Of a DNA stretch of 64,000 bases, positions 52,653 to 64,000 are shown one piece after another. The position numbers were made by a program, and so were the translations under genes. The stretch's first letter is position 1. The number at the start of each line of letters is the position of its first letter. Origin of the DNA: Paraspadella gotoi (lineage: Eukaryota > Chaetognatha); assembly GCA_051294375.1 (NCBI GenBank), contig CM119268.1:14997897-15061896 (forward strand), read 5' to 3'. Under the pieces are notes generated by a model. The model saw nothing but the letters and a program-made list of their open reading frames with translations. It searched no databases and had not been told where the DNA came from.

Positions 52653-55600
52653 TTCAATTCTTTCATTCGTTCTCTCTTTTCCTCCATCCTACCCGCTAGT
52701 TCCTTAACTCTTTTCCACTTTTCTTCTCATTCTCTCGTTTTCAGTTTCTCTCATACATTTCACTATTAAAATTTAAGAGTGAAAGATAATGATGGTTACT
52801 CGATTTTTGGTTGTGCCGCGAGTACTCGCGGAGCAACTCTTTAAGTCACTTTTCGGTCGGTCGGTCCGTCGGTCGGTGCGTCGGTATGTCTGTCCGTCGG
52901 TCTGTCCCACTTACGTTAAAAACGCTTATAACTTGCTTATAGTTTGTTGCTCATTTGTTAAAAATTAAATCTAAGCGACTACTGGCACCGCCTTTTGTTT
53001 TTAAAGAAATATTATAAACTATAAGGAATAAATGATAAATAAAAAGAAAAGTAATGCGGCATAACACCTTGGAATAACCGTTCCTTGTTTAATATATTTT
53101 TTGTTGTAAAGATAACTTAATTTCGAGATATTCGGTTTGTTGCATCCAAATGTTATTTTAGCCTGTTGGGAGTGAGATCCTTCTCTGATGTGTATTATAA
53201 AATCTAATGCTATAATTTCAGCCGATATTCTCCCAAACGTGACAGGTGAAAGCTAAACCACGGGACACTAACAAATTCACCATCTCCATCAATTTGAAGC
53301 CGACTGCTAAAGTGAATTTTTATCTCACTTATGAAGAGTTGTTGACGCGCACCTCGGGCTTTTATCGACACGCTGTCATCCTCAATCTGGGACAAGTTAG
53401 ATGGGGTGAAGGGGAAGAGCGAAGGGTTTGTTTCCTTTTTTTCTTTGTTTTGTTTTTACGAATGTCTGTCAAGTAGATAAAACGGTATTTATACGGACAA
53501 CTCTATAAACGACAACTGCAACAACTGTGGACCGACAAATCACCCAAATCAAAAAAACGGCCAACGATCCATCAGGTGGTTCCCGATCTGTCCGTCGACG
53601 TCCGCATCGTGGAATCGCGCAGGATCTCCTCGTTGAAGGCGCCGCCGTTGAAAGTGTCCGATGACCTCTCCAAGTTTCGCGAAGATTCTAGAAATCCCGA
53701 CGCGAAGGTCGACCTCGTCTCCGCGACGGAGGCGCTCATTAACTACGCCCCTGGGGAGGTTAGGGAGAAGAAATGGAAGAAGGGGAGATGCGGGGTTTCA
53801 TCGACGATGTCATCGATCTATTGCAGGAGGTTCAGCGTCAAGTGAGCGACACCGGCATTTCCGGACAGCTGCTCGTTCTCTACGATGTCGACCGAGCCGA
53901 TAACAAGGGAGAAATTCAGGTCGATTCTCTGAAAAGCTATACAATTTTTAATATTTTTTTTTTTCGCAATTGCATGTTGCGTTAATACAAATAAAACAAT
54001 TCTCGGAACTTTTTCCTCTTCCCTTTTTATCGTATTTATTCCAAAGCTAGTGGACGGATACTTCGTTCACTATTTCGCGCCTGAAGAATTAGAGCCTCTG
54101 AGGAAACACGTCGTCTTCGTTCTCGACAGGTTTTTATTTTTGTTGTTGTTGTTATTTTGCTGGATAGCAAACGAAGATTTTGTTCTTTGATGATTTTATA
54201 TTGTATTTTATACTATATTTGACGCTATACCTCAGTCCTAAAAACTTGGTATTGATGATAGAAACTATAATTGAAGGTCAGGCTCAATGTCCGGGACGAA
54301 GATGCGACAGATGAAAGAAGCGATGAGGACGATTTTAAACGATTTGGCGGACGGCGATTACGTCAGGTGACTTGAGTCAAAGCCCAATTTCAATAGACTG
54401 TGACCAATGCCCAATGCCTTCCATACATGCTATGCATGCAGGTTAATTTCGGTTTTACTCTGAAGAAAATTTCCCCCCGACAGCATCGTTCATTTTTCTG
54501 ACAACGTCCGCGTCTATAAACATGATGCCGTAAAGTTAACCCCCGCGGTTCGCATGGTTCTCCTGGGCTACATAAAAGCCGAAAGACCGATCAGAGCCAG
54601 CGGCGGCACGAACATCATGGACTCTCTCATCGCGGCGTTGCGCGACGTCAAGAAATTCGCGGCCGCCGAACACGAAAACGTCGCCTCGATAGTTGTTTTT
54701 TTGACGGACGGTCAACCCACAGCCGGGGAGGTAAGATTTGGGATTGTGCTTCCCTGGAACGATAACTCTAGAATCCATAAATAAAGAATTTGAAGGATTG
54801 TCTATTTTGGGGGACAAATTGTTGACTTTATTGTTCTTTGATGGCTCAGTGTTTTCTTGATTTTATTTCGGTCACTGACACTTTGGCTTCGGGGATATCG
54901 ATACTGTTGTCAACATAGATACTTCTGTTACAATGATATACAATAATATCTTCCTGCTTTAGTAGAATAAAATTTTAACCGTATTCGTCGTTATATTAGG
55001 TCAACCTAAACAAAATCGTGACTCATATTAAGAGGAAAAACGACCATATTGGTGCTCCATTTTATAGCTTAGCTTTTGGTGAAGGTGCTGATTTCGACTT
55101 TTTACAGGTAATTAATACAACAAAATACTATTTAACCTTATAACGATTTTACATTTAAATTCAATCATTTGCGGTTCTCATTTTCACGACAGAAACTTTC
55201 CCTTCAAAACAACGGCTTTGCCAGAAAGATCTATGAAGCTTCCGACGCTGCCTTGCAGCTGCAGGGATTTTACAAAGAGATTTCTTCACCGCTGCTGCAA
55301 GTTTGTGACGATTGGTGGTAGCTAAGTAACTGTTCGTTTAAATATTTAAAGTGATTTTCTCCCCACTTTTTCGTTAGAACGTGAGCTTTCACTACCCGGA
55401 GTCCAGCGTGGCCAACGTGACCTCCACAGATTTCATCAACTTCTTCGACGGGACGGAGTTGGTCGTCGCTGGCCGAGTTCACGAAGGTTCCGAAGCAAAC
55501 CTTCGGGCCAGCGTTGTCGGCATGGGAGCAAAAGGGGAGGAAGGCTTCGAGGACGAGGTAGAGGCGAAGACGCTAGTCGAAGAGACCGACAGAGGACTGG

Positions 55601-55905
55601 CCGGAGCCATGGAGAGAGCCTGGGCGTTTCTCTTCATTAAACAGTTGTACAAGAAGTATCAGGTGAGATTCTTTTCGAGCCGACGATTGGCGAGAAAAGA
55701 GTTTATAACGGGCGTAACAAATCTTTCTTGCCATCCTATCCCACAGGCTCTCGACTACGTTGGCCAGGACGCGGAGAAAGAGGAGCTAAAGCAGAAGATG
55801 ACGGAGTTGGCGCTGAGGTACAGCTTCGTCACGCCCTTCACATCGTTCGTGGTGACACAGTTCAAGGAAGAGCAGTTGCTGGAGGATGATGGCAAATTGC
55901 AGGGT

Positions 55906-55949
<44 letters not shown>

Positions 55950-55966
55950 AAGAGAGAAGAGAGAGA

Positions 55967-56001
<35 letters not shown>

Positions 56002-56236
56002 AGATGTTAGGAAAGAAATAAAGTAAAAGCAAGAAAAAAAATTAAAAAAGAAAAAGAGAGAATATCATAACAGAGATAGAAAGATACTGAGAAAGAAAGT
56101 AAGATAAAGATAGTAAACATAAATTGGATAATGAGAATTCCAAGCACTTAGTCTTTAGTATCTTCCGCAGACTCCCCCGGCTCTTACGCTCCTCGTAAAG
56201 CAGCTGCACCTTCTCTGACTCGATACGGGTCCCGCA

Positions 56237-56285
<49 letters not shown>

Positions 56286-57920
56286 AGGTTCACGCGGATT
56301 TGCCGACAGCGACCCCCACTTCGTCGTCGTTGTGAATGGTCTCGACCGACCCGTTTGCTTCGACATCCAAGGTCGCGTGGACGACGTGTTTCGTATTTTG
56401 GAGGACACCGCGAGGAGAATTTACGTCAACGGAGCCGTAATTGAGTCAGGTAAATCTGACATTGACAACAAAATGTTTATGACTATCGTTAAGCTCCGCG
56501 GATAACGGGTTCATTAACTAAATCATATCGCCATCTATTTATATATTTATCTCGCTTTGTAGGCATAGTCAACGGGAACACGGGCATTCCCAACACTTAC
56601 TTCGGAAGTATGACTCTGGCTTTCGGCTCCCACAACGTTTTCGTCACCCCTCATGAAATTAACATCGGCAGGTGAATTTTCACTGTTTTTGTTGAAGAGC
56701 TACTGGGTGACGAGGTTACTGCAGATTTGCCGATAAGTTCAAAAATTAAGCGAAATGTCGAGTTCTTGTACATCCTCCTTTGCCCACAGATGGAACGTCT
56801 CGTGGCGCGAGCGAAGACCCATGCGCGTGGGAAACGTCGCCCTTAAAGTGGAGAAGAAAAAGTATCTCTACATCGGAATCGATGATTTCATAAAATTCGT
56901 CGTCGTTCGCAGCAGCGTCGCGGGAAAGGGGAGAGGTGAGTTAGCTTGGGGAGAGTGCTGCGGCGTCGCGGGAAAGGGGAGAGGTGAGTTAGCTTGGGGA
57001 GAGTGCTGTGGCGTTGCGGGAAAGGGGAGAGGTAAGTTAGCTTGGGGAGAAACCGTCGGCGTCGCGAGACAATTTTCGTGAGGCGGACCTCATAGAAAAA
57101 TATGAAAAATAGATGAAACCTGAGAAACATAGTGGAAGAGAGGAGCGCTGTTAAAAAATGATTTGATGGGAATAGTTCCGCACTGTTTTGTACATTACAT
57201 CGCAGATGGCGTCGCACCACCAGCCGCCGTTCCAGTCGACGCCGCTGCAACCCCCTCCGCCATTTCCTCCAACGCCTCCTCCACCGCCGGCCATCGCAAC
57301 CGCGTGCCCTTCCTCGGTTTTTACGTGGAGGACGCCCGCGGCCTCGATCCTCGCGTCCACGGACTCATCGGTCAACTCATGAATCGCGAAGGAAAGGTTG
57401 GACTGAAAAATATGGACAGACAGTCAGAGAGACAGACAGACAGACTGTTTAATAAATAATATATCCTTTATTTTTTCAATTAAATGAATGAAGGAAAGAT
57501 TCAATGAATAAGTAAAACAATCATTCAATCAATATTAAATTAAGAAAAATCTATCCATCATTGAAAACATAATAAATTCAATAATTCTATTGTGTATCTA
57601 TGTATCCTTTCGTCTCAGAAATATATTTAGTTCATCGTTCATTTGGTATCCCTCACGCAATGATTTCAAAGGTGCAAACAAATGGTGTCGGCAACGCTAC
57701 GGAGTACGCCCTCGTGTTCGGCGCCCGACGCGTGCCCGCCTTTGTCGGCAAGCGACGCAACGTTCTAACCGACGAGCGGATGCCCTGTTGGTTCGTCAGG
57801 GACGAGGGGCGTGGCCTGATAGATGGTCGGAAGCCGGATTACTTGGTCGACGATTTAGGGGATTTCCGTCCCGTTCGGGGCAGAATTTTGGGAAGGGTGG
57901 AATCAGAGGTTTCGGAGTGA
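51546..57920 (+). CDS. Inter-alpha-trypsin inhibitor heavy chain-like secreted protein (complete)
   Basis: Extracellular-matrix-associated ITIH family protein. The ATG at 51546 begins a signal peptide (MKGHLYFLVCLVGCVSLVL). The VIT domain follows (51.7-53.4 kb: RFATTNIVSRVVNPHTEAQE, then GEIKEKEKAQKIYD). Next is a vWFA domain (about 54.05-55.3 kb) with an intact MIDAS, DRSGSMSG, a Thr in GGTNIMD and an Asp in LTDGQPTAGE. Then comes the post-vWFA helical region (AMERAWAFLFIKQLYKKYQ; LALRYSFVTPFTSFVVTQFK). The C-terminal domain opens with a Gly-run (about 56234-56285) and DPHF, the motif where vertebrate heavy chains are cut and esterified to chondroitin sulfate. The last exons (57210-57399, 57672-57920) encode FLGFYVEDARGLDPRVHGLI and end in TGA. 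About 17 exons connect in phase. No bikunin module is present. One intron start is triplicated (56936-57033). Confidence 0.92.
52583..52649. repeat. (CT)n microsatellite in an ITIH intron
   Basis: About 33 CT units on the coding strand of the intron between 52222 and 53246. Confidence 0.94.
52818..53160. repeat. Dispersed repeat with CGGT core, copy 2
   Basis: Homologous to 31045-31260. It begins with a palindrome, CCGCGAGTACTCGCGG, then AAGTCACTTTTCGGTCGGTC, an expanded CGGT/CGGTA/CTGT run, then CTGTCCCACTTACGTTAAAA and TATAACTTGC. It lies in an ITIH intron. Confidence 0.75.
55911..56005. repeat. Interrupted (GA)n microsatellite in an ITIH intron
   Basis: GA dinucleotide tract with AAG/GAAG interruptions, starting at the donor GTTAGAGG near 55904. 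Confidence 0.9.
56236..56285 (+). repeat. (GGC)n coding repeat, poly-Gly in ITIH
   Basis: About 16 GGC codons encoding a glycine run between the vWFA-side linker and the DPHF cleavage motif. Length is likely polymorphic. Confidence 0.9.
56912..57060 (+). repeat. 48-base minisatellite triplicating a 5' splice site
   Basis: Three tandem units of exactly 48 bases, each with GCGGGAAAGGGGAGAG followed by GTGAGTTAGC or GTAAGTTAGC. Candidate donors begin at 56936, 56984 and 57032. The unit is a multiple of three and the region is open in the ITIH frame. Confidence 0.9.
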
Positions 57921-58557
57921 TGACCAGGAAGTTGATGACTTTTAAGCCAGCGGAGTTCATGGAAGGACCGAAAGAACAAAGAATTGATGGTGCCCAAAAG
58001 TTATTCGTTAATTATTTTTTGTTTTAACTATCTTGGTTATAGATTGGTCTAGTCTATTATCGACTAATTGATGTTTTTGCAATGCAATAGCACAAAGTTA
58101 CTTCCTTTTGTATTATTTACCGTTTAGTTTTGTTATGACATTTTGCATGGATATATTTCTAGGAAATATTTTTTGTCCTTTGTTACGCCTTACGGTTAAC
58201 CTTTGATGCCAGTGTGGCTGTACATTTCAAGATTCGTCGGAAGAAACAACTGAACAGCGAGATTTATTATGTTACTTTTTAGTCATATTTAGTGAAGTCG
58301 CTTTTTCTTCACAATTGATCCGAACTCCCGGAAATAAATTCATAATAAAAAATGTTTCAATAGAATAATTTTTGATTCCTGATCCTACATTAAGTAATTA
58401 CAGAGATTAAACCGGGAACCGAGAGCAAAGTTTCGAGGATTGAAATAAATTAAACAAGTTTAAAACCCGCGTTTTGTTTGTTTTGTTTGTTTGTTTGTTT
58501 GCCATCGGCTTTGCAAGTCTAACTTGCGTTTTAAGAACTCTTTCACTCCTTTTTTTT

Positions 58558-58664
<107 letters not shown>

Positions 58665-58865
58665 ATTTTTTCTCTTTTTTCTCTTCCCTTCTTTCCTTTC
58701 TTTCCCTTCCATGGGTCTCACGAGGTCGATTCACTATTTGTCTGATCATTTCGCTCGGCTGATTCTCACCCATCATTCGTCCACGCCCTTCACCCCCTGC
58801 CCCCCCCTCTTCATCGACATCACTGACCGTTGGAGAAAGAAATTCATTTTCTCCCGCAACAGCAA

Positions 58866-58983
<118 letters not shown>

Positions 58984-59530
58984 TCTCTTCCGCCCAGATC
59001 TTCATTTCACTTGGAATTAGGAAGAAACTATGTAACGAAATCGCGGAGGCGATTAAGGAATAAATGAAGTAATAAAACTAGAGGAATACATTTGGAAATG
59101 ATAATTATTATGAAAAAGTTTTTAGAAATTTAGAAATATATGAAAGAGATTTCTAATGGAAAAACTTATAAATGAATATGTAAAAAATAAATCGATTACT
59201 AGGAGTCTTATGTTATGATATGTTATAAGTGCCGGAGATCAAAAAAAAAATTCAATGATTAATTATGCAAGTTGGGGGATAAGCGAATTAATTGTTAAAT
59301 AACTAATAATGAGAAAACAATGCACAATTCTTAGTTTTCTGAAATATTAAAAAAATAAATTTTTCGATAGATCACACGAACCAAAAAAAAAATTAGGATT
59401 CAGAAATTTGGATTTTTTTGTCCTATTTATGCCATGACCTCGGCCGTAAAAAAGCTTGGTTTTCAAAGACCACTCAATCCATTGAGTCATCACTTTATCT
59501 TTCCATTTAAACCTTCCACCTCCTCTTCCT

Positions 59531-59540
59531 NNNNNNNNNN
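59531..59540. other. Assembly gap (10 N)
   Basis: Ten N bases inside a CTCCTC-rich tract, most likely a gap of unknown size placed where a trinucleotide repeat could not be assembled. Confidence 0.98.
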
Positions 59541-59713
59541 CTCCTCCTCCTCCTCTCCCGCCGTCCATTCTTCATGGGCTGCTTCCTTTGACTCCATTAA
59601 TCCTTTTCATCTCCCTCCTCCTTTTCTTCCTTTCTTCCTCCTCTTCCTCCTCTTCCTCCCTTGTTCGGAGGAATTAGGAACAAAGCCAATGATGTTCCTC
59701 GGATTCCAAAGGG

Positions 59714-59751
<38 letters not shown>

Positions 59752-60088
59752 CTTTGCCTAAGCCGGATAAGGAGAGCGCGAGAGACAGGGAGGGAGTTAA
59801 TTGATTCGAATTGAGTAAGAAGAAACGTTTAAGGGCCAGAAAATTGGCGCGTCTTAAACAAAGGATCAAGAGGCAAAGGAGACCAACGAGACTTCACTAT
59901 CAAAAAACAATTTTCTTGGAAAAATGTTTAGGGAAAAGTGATGTGAAGGCGATGGCGGACTGCGGAGTTCACCACAACACAGACAGTGACAACTTCACAT
60001 TTTGTTACTAATTCGGAAAAAGACAGTGTCCATTGTCTGAGGAGCTAAGTTTAGAGAGAGAAGAATTGAAAACAATTTTTAAGAGCAC

Positions 60089-60090
<2 letters not shown>

Positions 60091-60124
<34 letters not shown>

Positions 60125-60251
60125 CCAATTCCGGTCTAGCCCGCAATCTCTTCATGAAATCACCACCCTTCAATTTCTGTGGGCCGGTGCAATCCAAAGA
60201 GAGAGAGAGAGAAAAGAGAGAGAGATAGAGAGAGGCGGGGAAGAGAGAGAG
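60091..60251. repeat. Two (GA)n microsatellites
   Basis: GA tracts at about 60091-60122 and 60201-60251, the second interrupted, with 80 bases of unique sequence between them. Confidence 0.9.
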
Positions 60252-60778
60252 CGAATATAGTACCTGAGACTAAGAGCAATTTCCGTGTTCCGGAACAACT
60301 AAAAAATACTTCTCATTCTTTTACTTAAATTGATAGGTGAACAACTTTCAACTTTTAAGTTTATCACGTCCTCATCGAAAACCTCGTCTTCGTCACCGAA
60401 TCCTTTTCCCCCAACAAAAGGTCAATTCGACACCTCGTTCCCCAGTCAACGGTCTCGGTTCCCCATTGTCCGATTGCCGTCCCATCGCTTCTGCCCGCCT
60501 TTCCGCCGTCCCCAACGGCCACTGATGCCAGACCGAGATCCAGAAAAGGCCAACGACTCGACCTCGTGAAAAAGTGAACCTCGGGGAACCATGAGAACAA
60601 TCTCGCCGTTGGACCACGACCTGTGACTGGGGGGGAGTAAGGGCTCACGGAATGAGATTTGTGGGGTTTTTAGGTTTGTGGTGAAAATAGAAGATTGAGG
60701 ACCAAAAACTCAGTAGAGACGCTAAATTGCTTAATATGGAAATATCTAATCGAAATAGGTTATGGCAAGGAATCAGAA

Positions 60779-60839
60779 GGAGAGAGAGAGAGAGGAGATT
60801 AGAAGGGAAAAAAAAAAAAGGAAAAAAAAGAGGAAGAAG

Positions 60840-60884
<45 letters not shown>

Positions 60885-60891
60885 GAGAGAA

Positions 60892-60941
<50 letters not shown>
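60779..60941. repeat. Interrupted (GA)n polypurine tract
   Basis: About 160 bases of almost pure purine: GA runs, AAAAAAAAGG segments and one GATGAG interruption. Confidence 0.93.
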
Positions 60942-60947
<6 letters not shown>

Positions 60948-62068
60948 AAGTATGTATGAGATAATAGGACGCGAGAATGGCTCGAGAGAGCATTCCGGAT
61001 GTCAGCGTGGCTCTCGATGTCATTTTGTTCCAGTTCGCCCATTTTCCGACAGCTCAATCAGAGGGCGCGCCTGAGCAGAGACGCATCGAAATTCAAATGA
61101 TATTCTAAGGAGGCAGCGAGGGAGGGAAAGTAGCTTGGGGAGGAAAGGCGGGTTGGGTGAATGAAAAGGAGTGAAGGAGAGGAATGCAGAGTTGGGGAAA
61201 ATCGATGGTGCAGAAGTAAGGGTGGGAGAAAAATTAGGGAAAGTAACAAAGCGAAAAGGAGACAAACTACTTATGTTGAAATGATGAAGTTGGGACTACT
61301 AGATTGAAAATGTTCAAGTAGAAAAAACAATCTTGGCACAATGGAGGGAGAACGAAAAAAGTGAGAATAGAAGGAGAACAAACTGAGAATAGGAGAACAA
61401 AAGCTGGGTGAGTCCGAGAGCTGCGGGGCGGGGAAAGAATTCGGTGAACCGGAAGAGGTGACTCGGGCCGGCGAGGGCGGCGGAAGCGGCCGCAGCGGCC
61501 GCAGCGGCTGCGGTGACGAATGAGGAAAAACCTTCGACGTAAAAATGTGGAGATTGATATTCGGGTAGGTCGGCCTGATAATAAGTCGGCTTTTTAGAGA
61601 GCGTAATAAATATCCTCGCCCGATCCGTAAAGGTTACTCTTCTCTTCATCTTTCTTTTTTTTTTCTTAAATCGCCATTTTTTCACGTTTTCAATTCACAG
61701 CCATAACTTGAGAAATCCATTTTTTTCAATCTTTTATTCTATTTCTCCCTTCTTTCCTATTTTCTTTTTTTTTTTCTTATTCGTCGTCACATCGTCTCTC
61801 ATTTTTTTTATTTCCTTTCTCTCCTTCCTCCTTTCCTTCCCGTTTTACTATCCCCTTTTTAAGCACCAAGGCGCGTGGCTAAGTGTCGTCGTCGGCGGCT
61901 TTGAAGTGATTGAAAACCGTGAAAACGTCAAGAACAAACGACGACGACAACGACGACAAGAGAGACGTCGACGACGACGACAACGACGACGTTAAAGACG
62001 ACAAACGTGGAGAGAAAGAAGGAAAGAAATAAAGAAACCAAGCGTGAAATAATACAAACATGACAGTG

Positions 62069-62071
<3 letters not shown>

Positions 62072-62150
<79 letters not shown>
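62072..62150. repeat. (GA)n microsatellite
   Basis: About 39 GA units. Confidence 0.95.
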
Positions 62151-62152
<2 letters not shown>

Positions 62153-62934
62153 TGTTCTGTCCCTTTTTTTAATTTCAAAACAACGATCGAGGGTGAGCAG
62201 TTGGTCTCTGGTCTCTTGCCCTGTAAGTATTTTTTGGTAAACAAATGGTAACAAAGTTATTTATAATATTTCTTTAAATCTCATATTATACAATATATGA
62301 TGCAATATTATACAATGGATTAACCGACACCAAAAAGCTTTTCAACTTCTTTCGCACCGAGGAACCATCGAATTGATTGAGATTCAGTTGAGGCGCGGAG
62401 AAAATCTATTTGACTAAATTCGCTGGAGTCACAGGTGATCAACGAAATTCACAAGGGATCACAGGCGGAGGATCCCTCGGAAAATCTTCTCACATTCAAG
62501 GAGAGAGAGGGAGACAGGGAGACTGCCCGGGGAGGTGAGAGAGAAACAGAAAGAAAAGTAAAGAATAAAAAAAGAAAGATACTATATCCAAAAAAAGGGG
62601 TGGAGGTGGGAACTATGAGCCTCGGTTGTTTTAGTATTAGTTTTCCAAGTTTTACGCCTTCAAAAACGTCGCAGTTTGAACGGGCTAAAAGAGGACAGTT
62701 TCAACTGCAGTTTTCAGGAAGTTAGGTGAATACATGATAATCTTTTACCTTTTCGAAAATTCTGATTTTAATCCGTCAATATTTTCGCGCGCTCTTAATT
62801 TTTGGCCTCAATTTTTGAGAGAGATTTTCGTTTTCACGAGTTAATAGTTAATAAAAGTTTAATTAATCGACTTTTCCCACCTTAACTCCCATATGAACAT
62901 TTCGTTTCGAAGGACATCGACGTTTGTGAAGAGA

Positions 62935-63025
62935 AGGAAGAAGAAGAAGAAGAAGAAAGAAGAAGAAGAAGAAGCAGAAGAAGAAGAAGAAGAAGAAGAA
63001 GAAGAAGAAGAAGAAGCAGAAGAAA
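62935..63025. repeat. (GAA)n trinucleotide repeat
   Basis: About 28 AAG/GAA units with GCA interruptions. Confidence 0.93.
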
Positions 63026-63582
63026 AAATCCTACGCTACAGACGTGATTTATTTGACGTTTTTCTCTTTTTATATGGCTAAGCCGCTAAATAAAATAAAA
63101 TAAAAAACTTACAATACGACGTAGTCGAAAGGCAAAAACGATTGTCTGAAACGGACGGTTGGGTTGACCATTATCTTTTTACACTTTTTTTTATCGTCGT
63201 CATTACACTTTGCGCATCATTGTTTTTTTTTTTTCTCTATTCCTCTCATCTTCTTTTTTCGTCGCTTTCCCCCCTTCGATTTGCTCCGGTCCCTTTCAAC
63301 CCTTCCTACGCTTTCTCCGTTATTTTCGATCTTCACCTGGCCAGGTTCTTCTCATCTCTCAAACATCCCATTTTTTCCTATCGCCCTCTTCCTCTTATTT
63401 CGATCCCCATCTTTTAAACAACATCCACCGGTCCCTCCAATCCCGCCCCACCACCGTCCACTGGTCACGATTCAAAAATACAAAAATCCTTCAAAGTCAT
63501 CGAGTTACTCCTCGGCGGATTTTCGGGGGCGAAAGGCTCCGCGAATCCGCATTCATCATCACGTCAACGACTCGCCTGCCAA

Positions 63583-63583
<1 letters not shown>

Positions 63584-63621
<38 letters not shown>

Positions 63622-63630
63622 TCGTCGTCT
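63584..63630. repeat. (CGT)n trinucleotide repeat
   Basis: About 14 TCG/CGT units with one ATC interruption. Confidence 0.93.
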
Positions 63631-64000
63631 ATACGATCAGAAATATTAATTTATCATTTAAACGTAAGGAATTTAGTCTCTTAACTCGGTCGAAGAAAAG
63701 ATGTGTCTATAGTCAAAAAGAAAAAAAACATTGTGGGCGTCATTTTTTTTAAAAAAAGAAAAAAGAAAAGTCAAGTAATTAGGGAGTGGTCTTTTCATAC
63801 AATTGAAACATTCTTTGAAACATTATACCACAGTGAATAAACGAGACTGTGAGAGAGTCTTGATTGAAAGCTTGCAGGAACCCGCTATTTCATTATCTGG
63901 TAAGAATGATGGAGGCCTTAAACCACCAAAGCCGGTCCAATGTCCATTGTCCAAAGTCAGGGGCAAGATAGCTTTATGTTATTAAATGAATGGATAATTT

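Noticed and set aside
57188-57382. Pro-rich frame starting at an ATG inside an ITIH exon
   Set aside because: The other frame joins in phase to its neighbours and gives FLGFYVEDARGLDPRVHGLI, typical of ITIH C-termini.
60330-60569. 79-codon plus-strand ORF in the right-hand low-complexity region
   Set aside because: Ser/Pro-rich, overlapped by equally open frames on both strands, with no splice partners.
61314-61685. Minus-strand frame with an alanine run, transcription-factor-like
   Set aside because: No DNA-binding domain, no phase-consistent neighbours, and the Ala run comes from a short GCC/GCG tract.

Overview
This is a eukaryotic nuclear window. Its genes are split into short exons by GT-AG introns of roughly 50 to 1500 bases, it is AT-rich between genes, and it is crowded with (CT)n/(GA)n microsatellites and small transposon-derived repeats. 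A peritrophin-type chitin-binding secreted protein, an invertebrate-type inter-alpha-trypsin-inhibitor heavy chain and CCTAA-like interstitial repeats point to an ecdysozoan, most likely an arthropod. I cannot name the species. I rebuilt exons by hand from splice consensus, frame continuity and family resemblance, so exon joins are stated with care.

Layout. 0.3-3.6 kb (-): FBXO22-like F-box/FIST protein with a Tc1-like foldback element in an intron. 4.2-8.1 kb (-): FG-repeat nucleoporin of POM121/NUP153 type. 8.3-8.8 kb (+): a weak two-exon small-peptide candidate. 10.9-14.4 kb (+): complete ten-exon secreted chitin-binding protein. 14.4-18.1 kb: gene-poor. 18.2-25.1 kb (+): long unrecognised multi-exon gene, charged and disordered with a coiled-coil C-terminus. 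26.4-28.4 kb (-): fukutin-like LicD-fold type II membrane protein. 29.2-37.9 kb (-): ARAP-like PH-PH-ArfGAP-PH-PH-RhoGAP protein, whose introns host several repeats. 39.0-39.4 kb: HSP70 pseudogene. 41.0-43.1 kb (+): complete eight-exon leucine-rich-repeat membrane protein. 43.1-44.3 kb (-): fragments of an unrecognised gene. 46.2-49.6 kb (-): CLK/Doa LAMMER kinase with an RS-rich N-terminus; its first intron holds a large foldback element carrying telomere-like repeats. 51.5-57.9 kb (+): complete ITIH heavy chain. 58-64 kb: low-complexity DNA with an assembly gap and no supportable gene.

The genes do not form one pathway. They are ordinary housekeeping, signalling and secreted genes in independent transcription units. 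The most interesting material is structural: a 48-base minisatellite that triplicates a 5' splice site in frame in the ITIH gene; a family of about 260-base elements with hAT-like ends and duplications but tRNA-like internal promoter boxes, one copy being a 730-base composite; and foldback elements that repeatedly carry telomere-like repeats.
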